Assembly (NCBI RefSeq): GCF_900070355.1
Contig: NZ_LN849456.1
Span: forward strand, 1,426,001-1,490,000
Length of the DNA: 64,000 nucleotides
Direction: 5' to 3'
Origin: Devriesea agamarum
Lineage (GTDB): Bacteria > Actinomycetota > Actinomycetes > Actinomycetales > Dermabacteraceae
The position numbers and the translations under genes are program-made. Positions 1-8,909 of this stretch are shown in pieces. Within the stretch, counting starts at the first letter, position 1; each line of letters starts with the position of its first letter. The notes under the pieces are model-generated. The model made no database searches. It was given only the letters and a program-made list of their open reading frames with translations, and was not told the origin of the DNA.

Positions 1-1187
1 GCGGACTGGAGACCCTCGAGTTCGCCACCTCGATCACTCAGGAAACCCGCGGCGACTACTCGTCGAACGTCTCCACCGGCGTGGACATTCACACCATCCG
101 CCAGCCCCTGGGCGTGGTCGCAGGGATCACCCCGTTTAACTTCCCGGCGATGGTTCCGTTTTGGATGCACCCGATCGCTATAGCGACGGGTAACGCCTTC
201 ATTTTGAAGCCGTCCGAACGCGATCCCTCCGCCTCGAACCTGTTTGCTCGCCTCTACCAGGAAGCTGGTCTTCCCGACGGCGTGTTCCAGGTCGTTCATG
301 GCGGCAAAGACACCGTGGAGGCCCTGTGCACGCATGAAGACGTTGCAGCCGTCTCCTTCGTCGGCTCCACCCCCATCGCCAAACACGTCCATTCCCTTGC
401 CAGCACCCATGGCAAGCGGGTGCAGGCGCTCGGCGGAGCGAACAACCACGCCGTCGTGATGCCCGACGCCAACATGGAGTTCGCCGCATCGCAGATCTCC
501 TCAGGTGCATTCGGCGCCGCTGGCGAGCGCTGCATGGCCGTGCCAGTTGCAGTCACCGTCGGCGAGGCCCACGAGCCGTTCCTCGCGGCCATCAAGGCCG
601 AAGCTGAGAAGGTAGTCGTCGGTCGGGGCGATGATCCGAAGGTGGGGATGGGCCCGGTCATCACCGCCCAGGCACGTCAGCGCGTCATCGACTTCACCAA
701 CGCGGCGGAAGCTGCTGGTGCCAAGGTTCTGGTCGATGGGCGCGACCTGGTGGTTGAAGGCTGCGAGAACGGTTTCTTCGTGGGCCCCACCGTGCTCACA
801 GATGTTCCGCTAGATCAGCCCGCCTACTGCGAGGAAGTATTCGGCCCGATGCTGGTTGTCGTGCATGTCGACAATTTCGACGAGGCCCTGAACCTTGTGA
901 ACTCCTCGCCGTTCGGTAACGGCACCGCCATCTTCACCGGCTCCGGACACTACGCCCGCCGCTACGAAGACGAGGTCCAGGTCGGTATGGTCGGCATCAA
1001 CGTTCCGATCCCGACCCCGGTCGGCTACTACTCATTCGGCGGATGGAAGAACTCCATCTTCGCTGAATACCACGCGCATGGCCCTGAAGCCGTGAAGTTC
1101 TACACCCGCCAGAAGGCCATCACCACCCGGTGGCCGCGGCAGGATGAGGCGCTGGAAGCCTCTATGAGCTTCCCGACCAACGACTGA
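1..1187 (+). CDS. mmsA: CoA-acylating methylmalonate-semialdehyde dehydrogenase (5' truncated)
   Basis: Aldehyde dehydrogenase superfamily enzyme converting malonate or methylmalonate semialdehyde to acetyl- or propionyl-CoA, the last step of myo-inositol (IolA) and valine breakdown. The frame is open from position 3, so the window cuts off roughly the first 100 residues; the family is usually close to 490-500 aa. Visible landmarks are the substrate/NAD segment with PFNFPAMVP, the KPSERDPS nucleotide-binding stretch, and the catalytic cysteine in GAAGERCMA, followed by the EEVFGPML motif typical of this subfamily. It is followed at short spacing by inositol-type genes on the same strand, which favours the iolA role over valine catabolism. 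Family assignment is firm; the inositol role is inferred from context. Confidence 0.93.
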   Translation, partial: GLETLEFATSITQETRGDYSSNVSTGVDIHTIRQPLGVVAGITPFNFPAMVPFWMHPIAIATGNAFILKPSERDPSASNLFARLYQEAGLPDGVFQVVHGGKDTVEALCTHEDVAAVSFVGSTPIAKHVHSLASTHGKRVQALGGANNHAVVMPDANMEFAASQISSGAFGAAGERCMAVPVAVTVGEAHEPFLAAIKAEAEKVVVGRGDDPKVGMGPVITAQARQRVIDFTNAAEAAGAKVLVDGRDLVVEGCENGFFVGPTVLTDVPLDQPAYCEEVFGPMLVVVHVDNFDEALNLVNSSPFGNGTAIFTGSGHYARRYEDEVQVGMVGINVPIPTPVGYYSFGGWKNSIFAEYHAHGPEAVKFYTRQKAITTRWPRQDEALEASMSFPTND

Positions 1188-1347
1188 GCGGCAACCGCAC
1201 ACTGACCGAGAATCGCGTGCATCATGCGTTGCTGCGTCGCACGCCCTGAAGTCGGGGCCCAGTACGAGGTGAGGAATGTCTTCACCTCTAGCCGGGCCCC
1301 GGCTTCGCGCTATCTCACCCATCATTTCTGTCACTGGAGACAACCCG

Positions 1348-2298
1348 ATGAACACTGGTCAAACCCGCACCTCTGACCGTTCCCGCAACCCCGCCGCACC
1401 GTTTCATCGGCTCACGATCGGCGTATGCCCTGATCAATGGGGTGTCTGGTTCCCTGAGGATGATCAGCAGATTCCCTGGCGCACCGCCTTGGCGGAAATG
1501 GCGCAGGCCGGTTTCAGTGTGATGGAGACCGGCCCGTACGGGTATTTCCCCACCAATCCGACCGAGCTACGCGATGTTATGGACGAGCACGGATTCCGCG
1601 TGGTGGCGGGCACTGGCTGGGGCGTGTTGCACCGTGCTGAGGCCTGGCCCGAGACCGAACAGCGGTTCCGCCGGATCGCCGAGACCCATGCTGCGGTCGG
1701 CGCGGAATACATCGTGCACCTGCCGCCGATGTTCCGCGATGAAAAAACCGGTGCGTTCACCGATGACCGGGAATTATCGACCCAAGCCTGGAACTTGTAC
1801 ATCAAGCATGCCAATGCTCTTGGCAAACTGCTCAAACGCGATTATGGGCTCACCATGGTGCTGCACCCGCACGGCGATAGCCATATTGAAACTCCCGAGC
1901 AGATTGAGCGCATCTTTGAGGCGACCGATCCCGAGTACGTAAGTTTCTGCCTCGATACCGGCCACATCGTGTACGGCGGCGGTGATCCCTGTCAGATGGT
2001 TGAGCGCTATCCCGAACGCATCGGCTACGTGCACATTAAGGCTTTCGACCCTGAGATCACCCGGCAAGCTCACGAGCAGGACTGGCCGTTCGTGCGCGCG
2101 GTGGCGGCTGGAGCTTCTATGCGTCCGCCGGCAGGAGAACCGGATATGCGTGTGCTCATACAAAAGCTTGCCGCGATGGATAAGGACCTGTACGTGATCT
2201 GTGAACAGGACCTTTATCCGTGCGACCCCCAGCTTCCGTTGCCGAACGCCATCGCAACCCGTGAGTTCCTCGCCGACTGCGGCCTCGGCATCCGCTAA
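1348..2298 (+). CDS. IolE-like TIM-barrel sugar isomerase/dehydratase (inosose dehydratase family)
   Basis: A 316-aa AP-endonuclease-2-like TIM-barrel protein, the fold of inosose dehydratase (IolE) and related isomerases. The N-terminal segment with GVCPDQWGVWFPEDD and ETGPYGYFPTN, and the metal-binding stretch CLDTGHIVYGGGDP with a downstream YVHIKAF, resemble the second IolE-like protein at 4948-5832. I chose the ATG at 1348 because GGAGA lies 6-10 bases upstream; a longer in-frame start at 1276 lacks a good ribosome site. It lies between mmsA and another TIM-barrel gene in a co-directional set. It is likely the 2-keto-myo-inositol dehydratase or a paralog acting on an inositol isomer; substrate cannot be fixed from sequence alone. 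Confidence 0.8.
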   Translation: MNTGQTRTSDRSRNPAAPFHRLTIGVCPDQWGVWFPEDDQQIPWRTALAEMAQAGFSVMETGPYGYFPTNPTELRDVMDEHGFRVVAGTGWGVLHRAEAWPETEQRFRRIAETHAAVGAEYIVHLPPMFRDEKTGAFTDDRELSTQAWNLYIKHANALGKLLKRDYGLTMVLHPHGDSHIETPEQIERIFEATDPEYVSFCLDTGHIVYGGGDPCQMVERYPERIGYVHIKAFDPEITRQAHEQDWPFVRAVAAGASMRPPAGEPDMRVLIQKLAAMDKDLYVICEQDLYPCDPQLPLPNAIATREFLADCGLGIR

Positions 2299-2354
2299 CT
2301 ATCCCATCACCCGGCGTGTGCCTGTCACACATCGTTCCATCCCAGGAGTTTCCC

Positions 2355-3224
2355 GTGGTCAAGGTTCTGCTCGATCCCTCCATGTACCACCCGCACCTAT
2401 CCGTTGCCGATGAGCTGCGCAAAGCCGCGGAGCTCGGTTATCGCTATCTTGAACTATCTCCGCGCGCTGACTTTCACGAATGGCATCACTATCCCAAGGT
2501 GGATAAAGCGCTGATTCGCGAGGTCTCGGATGCGATGAAGGAAACCGGAGTCAAGATCTGGTCCTTTAACCCAGTCTTTAACTGGTCCTGCCCGGATGAG
2601 CAGGAACGCCAAGCCCAGGTTCGCAATTGGAAGCGTCTGCTCGAAATCGCCGATGCCCTGGAGGTTCCGATGATCGCCACGGAGCTATCAGGGGATCCGA
2701 ATCGCCCGCTCGAGTCTGAGCATGCGTTTTATCGTTCCATTGAAGAGCTCATCCCGGTCTTTGAACGCTACGGTATTTCCTGCACCGTCGAAGCCCACCC
2801 CTATGACTTCGTCGAAACCAACGACCGGGCTGTGCAGATTGTGCGCGGTGTCGACCGAGACTGGTTCAACTATGAATTCTGTTTCCCTCATGCTTTCCAT
2901 CTGTCGCAGGGCCGCGGAAACATTCGGGAGATGATGGATTACGCTGGCGCCCGGCTTCGCCATGTGCATATCGCCGATGTTTTCAATCATCTCGCTAATG
3001 TCGGCAACCGATATATCGTCAACCCCCCCGGGGTGGATGCCCGGGTGCATCAACACAATGAGATCGGGCGCGGCGATATCGACTGGGACGATGCCTTTAG
3101 CTATCTGCGCGAGATCTCGTACGACGGGCCCGTCTCCGTCTGCGTCTTTGGCTGGGAGGAAGAGGCCGATGACATTCACCGTCGCATGCGCGAGCGGATT
3201 CTCAGCGAACTCGGCGGAAAATAG
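2355..3224 (+). CDS. IolH-like sugar phosphate isomerase/epimerase
   Basis: A 289-aa TIM-barrel (AP-endonuclease-2 family) protein. Metal-ligand segments characteristic of the fold are visible: ATELSGDP, TVEAHPYDF and HVHIADVFN. The opening KVLLDPSMYH and YLELSPRADFHEW are reminiscent of IolH, a poorly understood member of inositol operons in Bacillus and Corynebacterium. The GTG start at 2355 is preceded by CAGGAG at a good distance; the frame continues further upstream without another ribosome site. It lies 56 bases after the IolE-like gene and 68 before a dehydrogenase, consistent with one transcript. The biochemical step is unknown. Confidence 0.72.
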   Translation: MVKVLLDPSMYHPHLSVADELRKAAELGYRYLELSPRADFHEWHHYPKVDKALIREVSDAMKETGVKIWSFNPVFNWSCPDEQERQAQVRNWKRLLEIADALEVPMIATELSGDPNRPLESEHAFYRSIEELIPVFERYGISCTVEAHPYDFVETNDRAVQIVRGVDRDWFNYEFCFPHAFHLSQGRGNIREMMDYAGARLRHVHIADVFNHLANVGNRYIVNPPGVDARVHQHNEIGRGDIDWDDAFSYLREISYDGPVSVCVFGWEEEADDIHRRMRERILSELGGK

Positions 3225-3292
3225 CGCGCACTCGACCTCCGAGCCACAAGCCACGACCAGATTTAATTCACCACCTGCACAGGAGAATAAAC

Positions 3293-4492
3293 ATGACCCG
3301 TACATCCCGCGACATCGGCATCGGTGTGATCAGCCTCGGCTGGATGGGCCGTCTGCATACGACGTCCTATCAGCGGATTGCCTCCCGCTACCCGGAACTC
3401 GGACTGCGACCACGACTCATCGCCGCAGCTGACCCACTGGAAGCGAATCAAGAAGCAGCCCTTGAACAATACGGTTTCCAGCAAGCCGTAGCCGATATCG
3501 ACGATGTGCTCGCCAATCCCGAGGTGGAGGCCATCTCAATCTGCTCCCCCAATTTCCTCCACCGGGAATTCGCGCTTAAAGCCGCCGCAGCTGGCAAACC
3601 ATTTTGGATTGAAAAACCGATGGGTGTGAGTGCGGCCCAATCGCGGGACATTCTCCAGGCAGCCAAGGACGCGGGAATCGCTACCGGGGTCGGTTTCAAC
3701 TACCGGCATGCTCCCGCCGTTGAGCATCTGCGTGAGCTGGTGCGTAGTGGTCAGCTCGGTCGGATTACCAATGTCCGCTGCTGGTTGATCGCTGATTACG
3801 CATCCTCCCCGGACGGCCCCCTCACTTGGCGCTATGACCGTGAGAAGGCGGGCAGCGGAGTTGTCGGTGACTTGCTGTCGCACGGCGCGGACCTGGTTCA
3901 GTATGTGACGGGCCAGCGCATCACCGAAGTCACCGCGATGAGCGACATTTTTATTTCCGAGCGCCCCATTCCCACCAAGATTGGGGTGGGTCACGGTGGA
4001 TTTGAGGTCGGCGATGAAAAGGGTGCCGTCGGCAATGAGGACTGGGTGGCAGCTCTCGGTCATCTCTCGGCGGGAGCGCATGTGACACTGGAATCATCTC
4101 GGGTCGCCCGCGGAGACCGCAGCGATTACGCCCTGGAGATTTTCGGCACCGAGGGGTCCGCACGGTGGTCCTTCTTCCGCATGAACGAGTTCGAGGTGCA
4201 GATCGGCGACGGCGGTCTGAACCACGGTTACACCACGGTGTTGACAGCGGCTGGGCACGGCGAGTATGCCCGCTTCCAACCAGGACCCGGCATCCCGCTC
4301 AGCTTCGATGACTTAAAGCTCATCGAATGCGCGCAGTTCCTGACCGACGTGGTCAATGGATCCCATTGCGCTCCCAATGTGGCGGATGGCGTGGCTGCGG
4401 CTGAAGTCTGCGATGCGGTGGTGCGCTCGGCCGCCTCCCGCTCGTGGGAGAGCGTGCCCGAGGTTGAGGGAACCACTACGGTCAGCATGTGA
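3293..4492 (+). CDS. Gfo/Idh/MocA-family oxidoreductase (inositol/polyol dehydrogenase-like)
   Basis: A 399-aa NAD(P)-dependent dehydrogenase. It has an N-terminal Rossmann domain, the family signature EKPMGVSAAQS around residues 105-115 containing the catalytic-site lysine of the EKP motif, then a C-terminal alpha/beta substrate domain with GDLLSHGADLVQY, where the conserved histidine of this family lies. An AGGAG sequence precedes the ATG. The gene ends the plus-strand operon: a strong terminator follows about 70 bases after the stop codon. By context it may oxidise myo-, scyllo- or D-chiro-inositol or a glucose-type derivative; members of this family cannot be told apart reliably by eye. 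Confidence 0.82.
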   Translation: MTRTSRDIGIGVISLGWMGRLHTTSYQRIASRYPELGLRPRLIAAADPLEANQEAALEQYGFQQAVADIDDVLANPEVEAISICSPNFLHREFALKAAAAGKPFWIEKPMGVSAAQSRDILQAAKDAGIATGVGFNYRHAPAVEHLRELVRSGQLGRITNVRCWLIADYASSPDGPLTWRYDREKAGSGVVGDLLSHGADLVQYVTGQRITEVTAMSDIFISERPIPTKIGVGHGGFEVGDEKGAVGNEDWVAALGHLSAGAHVTLESSRVARGDRSDYALEIFGTEGSARWSFFRMNEFEVQIGDGGLNHGYTTVLTAAGHGEYARFQPGPGIPLSFDDLKLIECAQFLTDVVNGSHCAPNVADGVAAAEVCDAVVRSAASRSWESVPEVEGTTTVSM

Positions 4493-4562
4493 CCTCAGCG
4501 GGTAATCGCGCAGTAATCCTGCCCATCCCTTGATGAGGTAGCGACTTGCTCATCCACACGTT

Positions 4563-4609
4563 AAAGCCTGGTCTGAACTCCGCTCACAGCGGGCCGGACC
4601 AGGCTTTTT
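4563..4609 (+). terminator. Rho-independent terminator of the plus-strand inositol operon
   Basis: An 11-bp perfect stem (AAAGCCTGGTC pairing with GACCAGGCTTT) closes a loop of about 23 bases and is followed by a run of T. It sits 70 bases after the last plus-strand gene. The rest of the gap to 4948 holds a heptamer repeat and a second terminator. Confidence 0.85.
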
Positions 4610-4734
4610 CACACCGTCGCTGGGATGCGGAAGCGTGACCTTGTGATGCCGTAAGCATCCATGTTCTAGGCGGGCTATTTGCGTGGGCCCACGGGCTCGA
4701 TCGGGCTATTTTTTCGGGGCTGGGCGACCCCTAT

Positions 4735-4762
4735 GTGGGCTGTGGGCTGTGGGCTGTGGGCA
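4735..4762 (+). repeat. Four-copy 7-bp tandem repeat (GTGGGCT)
   Basis: Three exact copies and one copy with a last-base change (GTGGGCA) run head to tail between the two terminators. No gene is evident here. It is a short example of the tandem arrays that recur through the window. Confidence 0.85.
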
Positions 4763-4795
4763 TTTTAATCGGCACCAAATCGGGTGACAACGACG

Positions 4796-4839
4796 AAGGC
4801 CCGGGCAGCACAAGATTGCTCTGTGCTGCCCGGGCCTTT
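4796..4839 (-). terminator. Terminator downstream of the minus-strand iolT-iolE genes
   Basis: A long GC-rich perfect stem (about 17 bp, AAGGCCCGGGCAGCACA with its complement) with a 9-base loop lies about 110 bases past the iolE stop. Short T or A runs flank it on both sides, so it could work in both directions, backing up the plus-strand terminator at 4563. Confidence 0.75.
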
Positions 4840-4947
4840 CGGATTCGGCGCGGCAATCCGCACTATACGGTTGGCGCGCCGACTAGGTATCCGCGACTGC
4901 CAAGTGATCTCAACTATCCGATGTCCGCGACGACCTGGAGATCTCGA

Positions 4948-5832
4948 CTACAGGCTGCGCAAGAACTCCACCGACGCGGTCACGTCGGCCAGAGCGGCAT
5001 CCCCCTGAGCGGGGTCGTCGAACTTGCAGTCCTGTTCCATCACGTACCAGCCGTCGTATCCGGCCTCCTGAAGGGCGCGGATGATCTCAGCGATCCGCGA
5101 ACCGCCGGTGCCAAGCGGCAGGAACACTCCCGTAGCTACCGCGTCTGAGAAGGCGAGCTCACCGCGTGCGACCTGTCCAGCTTTGTCCAGATCAACATCC
5201 TTGAGGTGGACGTGACCGACCCGGTCAGCGTGGTCACGCACAAACGCGTAGGGGTCATTGCCGCCGCAGATCATGTGGCCGGTGTCCAGGCACAGTTCGA
5301 TGTCGGTGTCATCGACCAGGCGCTGAACAGCCAGGGGCGATTCAATCATGGTGCCGACATGCTGATGGACCACGGCCCGCACCCCACGAGCGGCGGCGCG
5401 TTCACGCACCTCGTTCAAGCGCTCAGCGCACAGCTTCCATTCCTCGTCGTTCATTTCCCGCTTGGCGTCATAGCTGACCTCACCGGAATCGACCGACACC
5501 ACCAGGACGCTAGCTCCTGCGGCTTCATAGGCGTCAAGTTCGGCCTCAAGCGCCGGAAACGGGTCAACATCGGGCTTGTGCAAAACCATCGGGAAGAACC
5601 CGCCGATGGCAGTCATGCCGAGCTTATCGAGGTAGGCGGCGCGCTCAGCCGGATCCGTGGGCAGGTAGCCGTAAGGGCCAAACTCGGTCGCCTTGACACC
5701 CAGCCGCGCCATATCACCGAAGACGCGGTCGGCATCCAGCTGGTAGCCCCAGTTGGCGGCTTCGCACACACCCCAGGAAATAGGGGCTGCGGCGAGGCGC
5801 AAGCTGTCTTTGTTTTCCATCGTCGTTGACAT
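4948..5832 (-). CDS. iolE: Inosose dehydratase (IolE family)
   Basis: A 294-aa TIM-barrel enzyme predicted to dehydrate scyllo-inosose (2-keto-myo-inositol) in the cytoplasm. It opens with APISWGVCEAANWGYQLDADRV, typical of IolE, then EFGPYGYLPTDP, with metal-binding segments VVHQHVGTMIES, CLDTGHMICGGNDP, GHVHLKDVD and YVMEQDC. Length matches the family. The ATG at 5832 has AAGGAGGA 7 bases upstream, and that ribosome site lies inside the last codons of the upstream transporter gene, leaving a 3-base gap, so the two are almost certainly co-translated. This is the best IolE candidate in the window; the gene at 1348 is a more distant relative. Confidence 0.88.
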   Translation of the reverse strand: MSTTMENKDSLRLAAAPISWGVCEAANWGYQLDADRVFGDMARLGVKATEFGPYGYLPTDPAERAAYLDKLGMTAIGGFFPMVLHKPDVDPFPALEAELDAYEAAGASVLVVSVDSGEVSYDAKREMNDEEWKLCAERLNEVRERAAARGVRAVVHQHVGTMIESPLAVQRLVDDTDIELCLDTGHMICGGNDPYAFVRDHADRVGHVHLKDVDLDKAGQVARGELAFSDAVATGVFLPLGTGGSRIAEIIRALQEAGYDGWYVMEQDCKFDDPAQGDAALADVTASVEFLRSL

Positions 5833-5835
5833 GTG

Positions 5836-7257
5836 TCAGTCCTCCTTGACGGCCTTAGTGGTCCGTGTCTTGAAATGATGCTCGAGTTCTTCGAGTGAAT
5901 GCCCCTTGGTCTCCGGGGCCACGCGCCATACCCAGATGAACGCGATGATCTGAAGGCCCACGAAGATCAGGACGGTGGGGCCAACCCCGATTCCTCCGGC
6001 GACCTCGGGGAAGTAGCGTCCGACCAGGAAGGTCACCATCCACAGCACCCAGGCGCACACGCCCATGCCGACCCCGCGCACGTGTAGCGGGAAGATTTCG
6101 GACAGGTACAGCCAGGTGACGGTGCCGATTGCGCACTGCATAAAGGCGACGAACACGATGATGCAGATGAGAATCGCGTACGGACGGAACGGGTTCGACT
6201 CGGGCATCATGATGAAGATCAGTGCGAATGCACTGAGGGACACGATGGTGCCGGCGAGACCGGTCAGCAGCATGGGCTTGCGTCGCGCTGTGCGCAGCAG
6301 GTACATCGCGAGCGCAACGGCGCCCACCCCGACCAGACCGGGGATGATGTTGGCGTAGAAGGCGCCATTTTCGCCGAACCCAGACTTCTCCAGCACGGTC
6401 ACCCCGTAGTACTGGATCACGTTGATACCGGAGATCTGGTTAATGATCGCCATGCCGACGCCAATGAAGAAAATGTGGCGGATCCACGGCACGCACACCA
6501 GATCTTTCAGGGTTCCGGTCTGTGCTTTGTAATCTTCGCGGGCGAGTTCTCGAACCTCGTCAAGTTCCTTGGGATCATAGGCCTCACGTCGGATGTCGCG
6601 CAGAACTTCCTGCACCCGATCGAATAGACCAGCGCGGGCGAGCCAACGCGGCGACTCCGGAACGGCCAGCATGCCGATCCACAGGGCGACGGCGGGAATG
6701 GTCGCGAGCACCAGCATGTAGCGCCATACATGGCCGGTGTTGCCCAAGGCGGTGGCGATACCGGCGTTGAAGATGAAGGCGAGGGCCTGACCGGAGACGA
6801 TCATGAGCTCGTTTTGTGCCACGATGCGCCCGCGCTGGCTAGTGGGAGCCATCTCGGCGAGGAAGACAGGCACGATGATCGACGCGCCACCCACGGCGAA
6901 ACCGAGGATGAGGCGGAAGGCCGCGAGCACAATCCAGTTCGGGGAAAGTGTGCACCCGATGGTTGCGACAGTGAAGATGACGGCGAGGCCGATGATGGTT
7001 TTACGGCGTCCAAAGCGGTCCGCTAGCCGTCCGCCGAAGACCGCACCCCAGGCCGCTCCGAACGGCAAGATGGCGGCAACGATGCCTTCAGTGGAGTTGT
7101 CCAGCCCAAGGCTTCCGCGCATCGACGGCAACGCGCCATTGATGACACCGGTGTCGTAGCCGAAGAGAAGCCCTCCGAAGGTGGCGATCGTCGCAATCAA
7201 CCGCATTCGGCCGGTCAGCTTTGTTCGCTGATGTCTTTCGTGGGTCACCACGCTCAT
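5836..7257 (-). CDS. iolT: MFS sugar/inositol:H+ symporter (IolT-like)
   Basis: A 473-aa, 12-segment major facilitator of the sugar-porter family. Family signatures are GGLLFGYDTGVINGALP in TM1, GGRLADRFGRRK after TM2, AEMAPTSQRGR with the loop before TM5, PESPRWLARAG before the central loop, NQISGINVIQYYG in TM7 and PETKGHSLEELE at the C-terminus. These match myo-inositol transporters such as IolT1 of Corynebacterium. A ribosome site (AAAGGA) lies just before the ATG. It is followed after 3 bases by iolE, supporting inositol uptake, although glucose or other polyols are possible substrates because these carriers are promiscuous. Confidence 0.88.
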   Translation of the reverse strand: MSVVTHERHQRTKLTGRMRLIATIATFGGLLFGYDTGVINGALPSMRGSLGLDNSTEGIVAAILPFGAAWGAVFGGRLADRFGRRKTIIGLAVIFTVATIGCTLSPNWIVLAAFRLILGFAVGGASIIVPVFLAEMAPTSQRGRIVAQNELMIVSGQALAFIFNAGIATALGNTGHVWRYMLVLATIPAVALWIGMLAVPESPRWLARAGLFDRVQEVLRDIRREAYDPKELDEVRELAREDYKAQTGTLKDLVCVPWIRHIFFIGVGMAIINQISGINVIQYYGVTVLEKSGFGENGAFYANIIPGLVGVGAVALAMYLLRTARRKPMLLTGLAGTIVSLSAFALIFIMMPESNPFRPYAILICIIVFVAFMQCAIGTVTWLYLSEIFPLHVRGVGMGVCAWVLWMVTFLVGRYFPEVAGGIGVGPTVLIFVGLQIIAFIWVWRVAPETKGHSLEELEHHFKTRTTKAVKED

Positions 7258-7558
7258 GTATCTGTTGTCCTTTCGACGTCGTCGTCACCGGCCATGGTGA
7301 CCGGCGGACTGGTCCTGCTCCATCATCGGGCTCTAAGACCGCGGCGAGAATGCCGATGGGTATGTCCGGTGCGAACGGCGCACCACCCGGTGCGGGACGC
7401 TCGAAAAACCGCGGACGTCATCGTCATTCTCCTGAATCGAATCGGCGGCTTCGCGACCAATCTCACGATGCCTGCGCCTAACCATAGCGCAACCTCAGCA
7501 GTTTGTCAGGACATAAGAGAGCACATGGTCAAGACCTTTCCCTGACAAGGGGAATCCT
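7258..7558. other. Intergenic region upstream of iolT
   Basis: No convincing gene. It holds a spaced inverted repeat, TTGTCAGG at 7503-7510 and CCTGACAA at 7541-7548, just beyond the stop of the next minus-strand gene. This could be part of a weak terminator or a regulatory site. The iolT promoter should lie here but I cannot place its hexamers. Confidence 0.4.
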
Positions 7559-8581
7559 TTACGACCGTCCTGCGCACTCAGCAGCCTGGTGCAGTGTAGC
7601 TGCGGAGATCTCCAGTCCTTCCAGACGTCCATACGCGGCGTCCTCATGCTCAATATTCACGGCGATATCCGGCTTCACCTCGGCGAGTGCGCCAAGTACC
7701 TGCCCCCAGTAGTCAACCCCATGCTCACCGCGCATATCGTGGCCCGTACCCACGGCCACGAAACGCCATGCCGGATCCGTAGGCCAGGCCGCACACCAGG
7801 TTCCGTAGCCGGTGGGCACAATTCCGGGGTCACCCGCTGGCACCCGCGTGAAGTCCACATCCAGAACTCCTTTCAGCGCCAAGCCGCGGTCCCCGAGGGC
7901 AACATCTTTGGCAGCCGCATGCACAATGTGATCCCCGAGATCTCGGATCACGGCGGGCACATCCATCCCCTGCCACATGAGATGCGAGGTATCCATTTCG
8001 ACCCCGATCTGGCTCGCTCCCGTCACCTCGAGGAAGCGTCGGAATGTTTGCGGGTTAAATACGAGATTTTGGGGGTGAAGCTCCAGCGCCACCACCACCC
8101 CGGTGTCCGCAGCCAATGCGTCGATCTGCTGCCAGAACGGTTTAGCCACAGACCACTGGTAGTCCAGCACATCCAGTTCTGAACCGTTCCAGCAGTTCAC
8201 TACCCAGGCAGGGTGATGAGCGTCCGCATCGGTACCCGGCAACCCTGACATCGCCACCACGGTTCCAACCCCCAGCTTGCCCGCAAGCTCAATACTGCGG
8301 CGCAGGTCGTCAGCATGTTTGGGGCCAACCTGGGGCGATGGGCTGAGCGGATTGCCATTGCAATTTAGCGCTGTGAGCTCCATTCCGGCTGCTTCAATGA
8401 GCCCGAGGTAGTCCTCCCGCGCGGTCTGAGATGCCAGAAGCAGGTCAACGTGGCAGTGCGGCGAGGGTATGAACCCGCCGCTATTGACCTCAAGCGAGGT
8501 CAGACCCATTCGGGTGAGTTCATTCATCGCCGCATCGAGTGGACGGTCGTGTAGGCAGGCGGTGTAGGCGCCGAGTTTCAT
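7559..8581 (-). CDS. Sugar phosphate isomerase/epimerase (TIM-barrel, inositol-cluster paralog)
   Basis: A 340-aa AP-endonuclease-2-like TIM-barrel protein. Metal ligands are suggested by VVALELHPQNLVF, VEMDTSHLMWQG, IVHAAAKD and VNIEHEDA, the same arrangement as in sugar epimerases found with Gfo/Idh/MocA dehydrogenases. CAGGAGA lies 6-12 bases before the ATG. It is transcribed after the dehydrogenase at 8910-10403 with a 328-base gap that contains a 21-bp tandem repeat. Likely acts on a keto-inositol or keto-sugar intermediate; exact substrate unknown. Confidence 0.78.
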   Translation of the reverse strand: MKLGAYTACLHDRPLDAAMNELTRMGLTSLEVNSGGFIPSPHCHVDLLLASQTAREDYLGLIEAAGMELTALNCNGNPLSPSPQVGPKHADDLRRSIELAGKLGVGTVVAMSGLPGTDADAHHPAWVVNCWNGSELDVLDYQWSVAKPFWQQIDALAADTGVVVALELHPQNLVFNPQTFRRFLEVTGASQIGVEMDTSHLMWQGMDVPAVIRDLGDHIVHAAAKDVALGDRGLALKGVLDVDFTRVPAGDPGIVPTGYGTWCAAWPTDPAWRFVAVGTGHDMRGEHGVDYWGQVLGALAEVKPDIAVNIEHEDAAYGRLEGLEISAATLHQAAECAGRS

Positions 8582-8695
8582 GAGGGTCTCCTGTGGTTGA
8601 AAGGTGTTGTTTGGTTGGGGTTGTGGTCGGACTTGTGGGCCCGCTCAGCGGGATACGGCGGGAATGTATTGAGTCCGACGTGCCAGGCCCGCTCA

Positions 8696-8779
8696 GATCG
8701 GGCCGTCCTGAGGTCAGATAGGGCCGTCCTGAGGTCAGATAGGGCCGTCCTGAGGTTAGATCGGGCCGTCCTGAGCTGC
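8696..8779. repeat. 21-bp tandem repeat, four copies
   Basis: Four head-to-tail copies of a 21-bp unit resembling GATAGGGCCGTCCTGAGGTCA start at 8696, 8717, 8738 and 8759. The middle copies are nearly identical and the last is degenerate. They fill much of the 328-base gap between two minus-strand genes (8582-8909); I see no gene there. Copies are contiguous, with no spacers. Confidence 0.92.
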
Positions 8780-8909
8780 AGGCGAGCTCGGTTCAGGGCC
8801 CATTGAGACCTCGAACCGAGCGGATGCATGAGCCAGCCTGGGCCAGAGATCGCAACCAGGGCAGCTGACGTCCAGCCGACCGGAGAAAAGAACCGGCCTC
8901 AATCGGAGG

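Noticed and set aside
4641-4760. Riboswitch or leader in the GC-rich gap after the inositol operon
   Set aside because: The stretch contains only short GGGCTATT and GTGGGCT repeats between two terminators, with no downstream gene on the plus strand to control.
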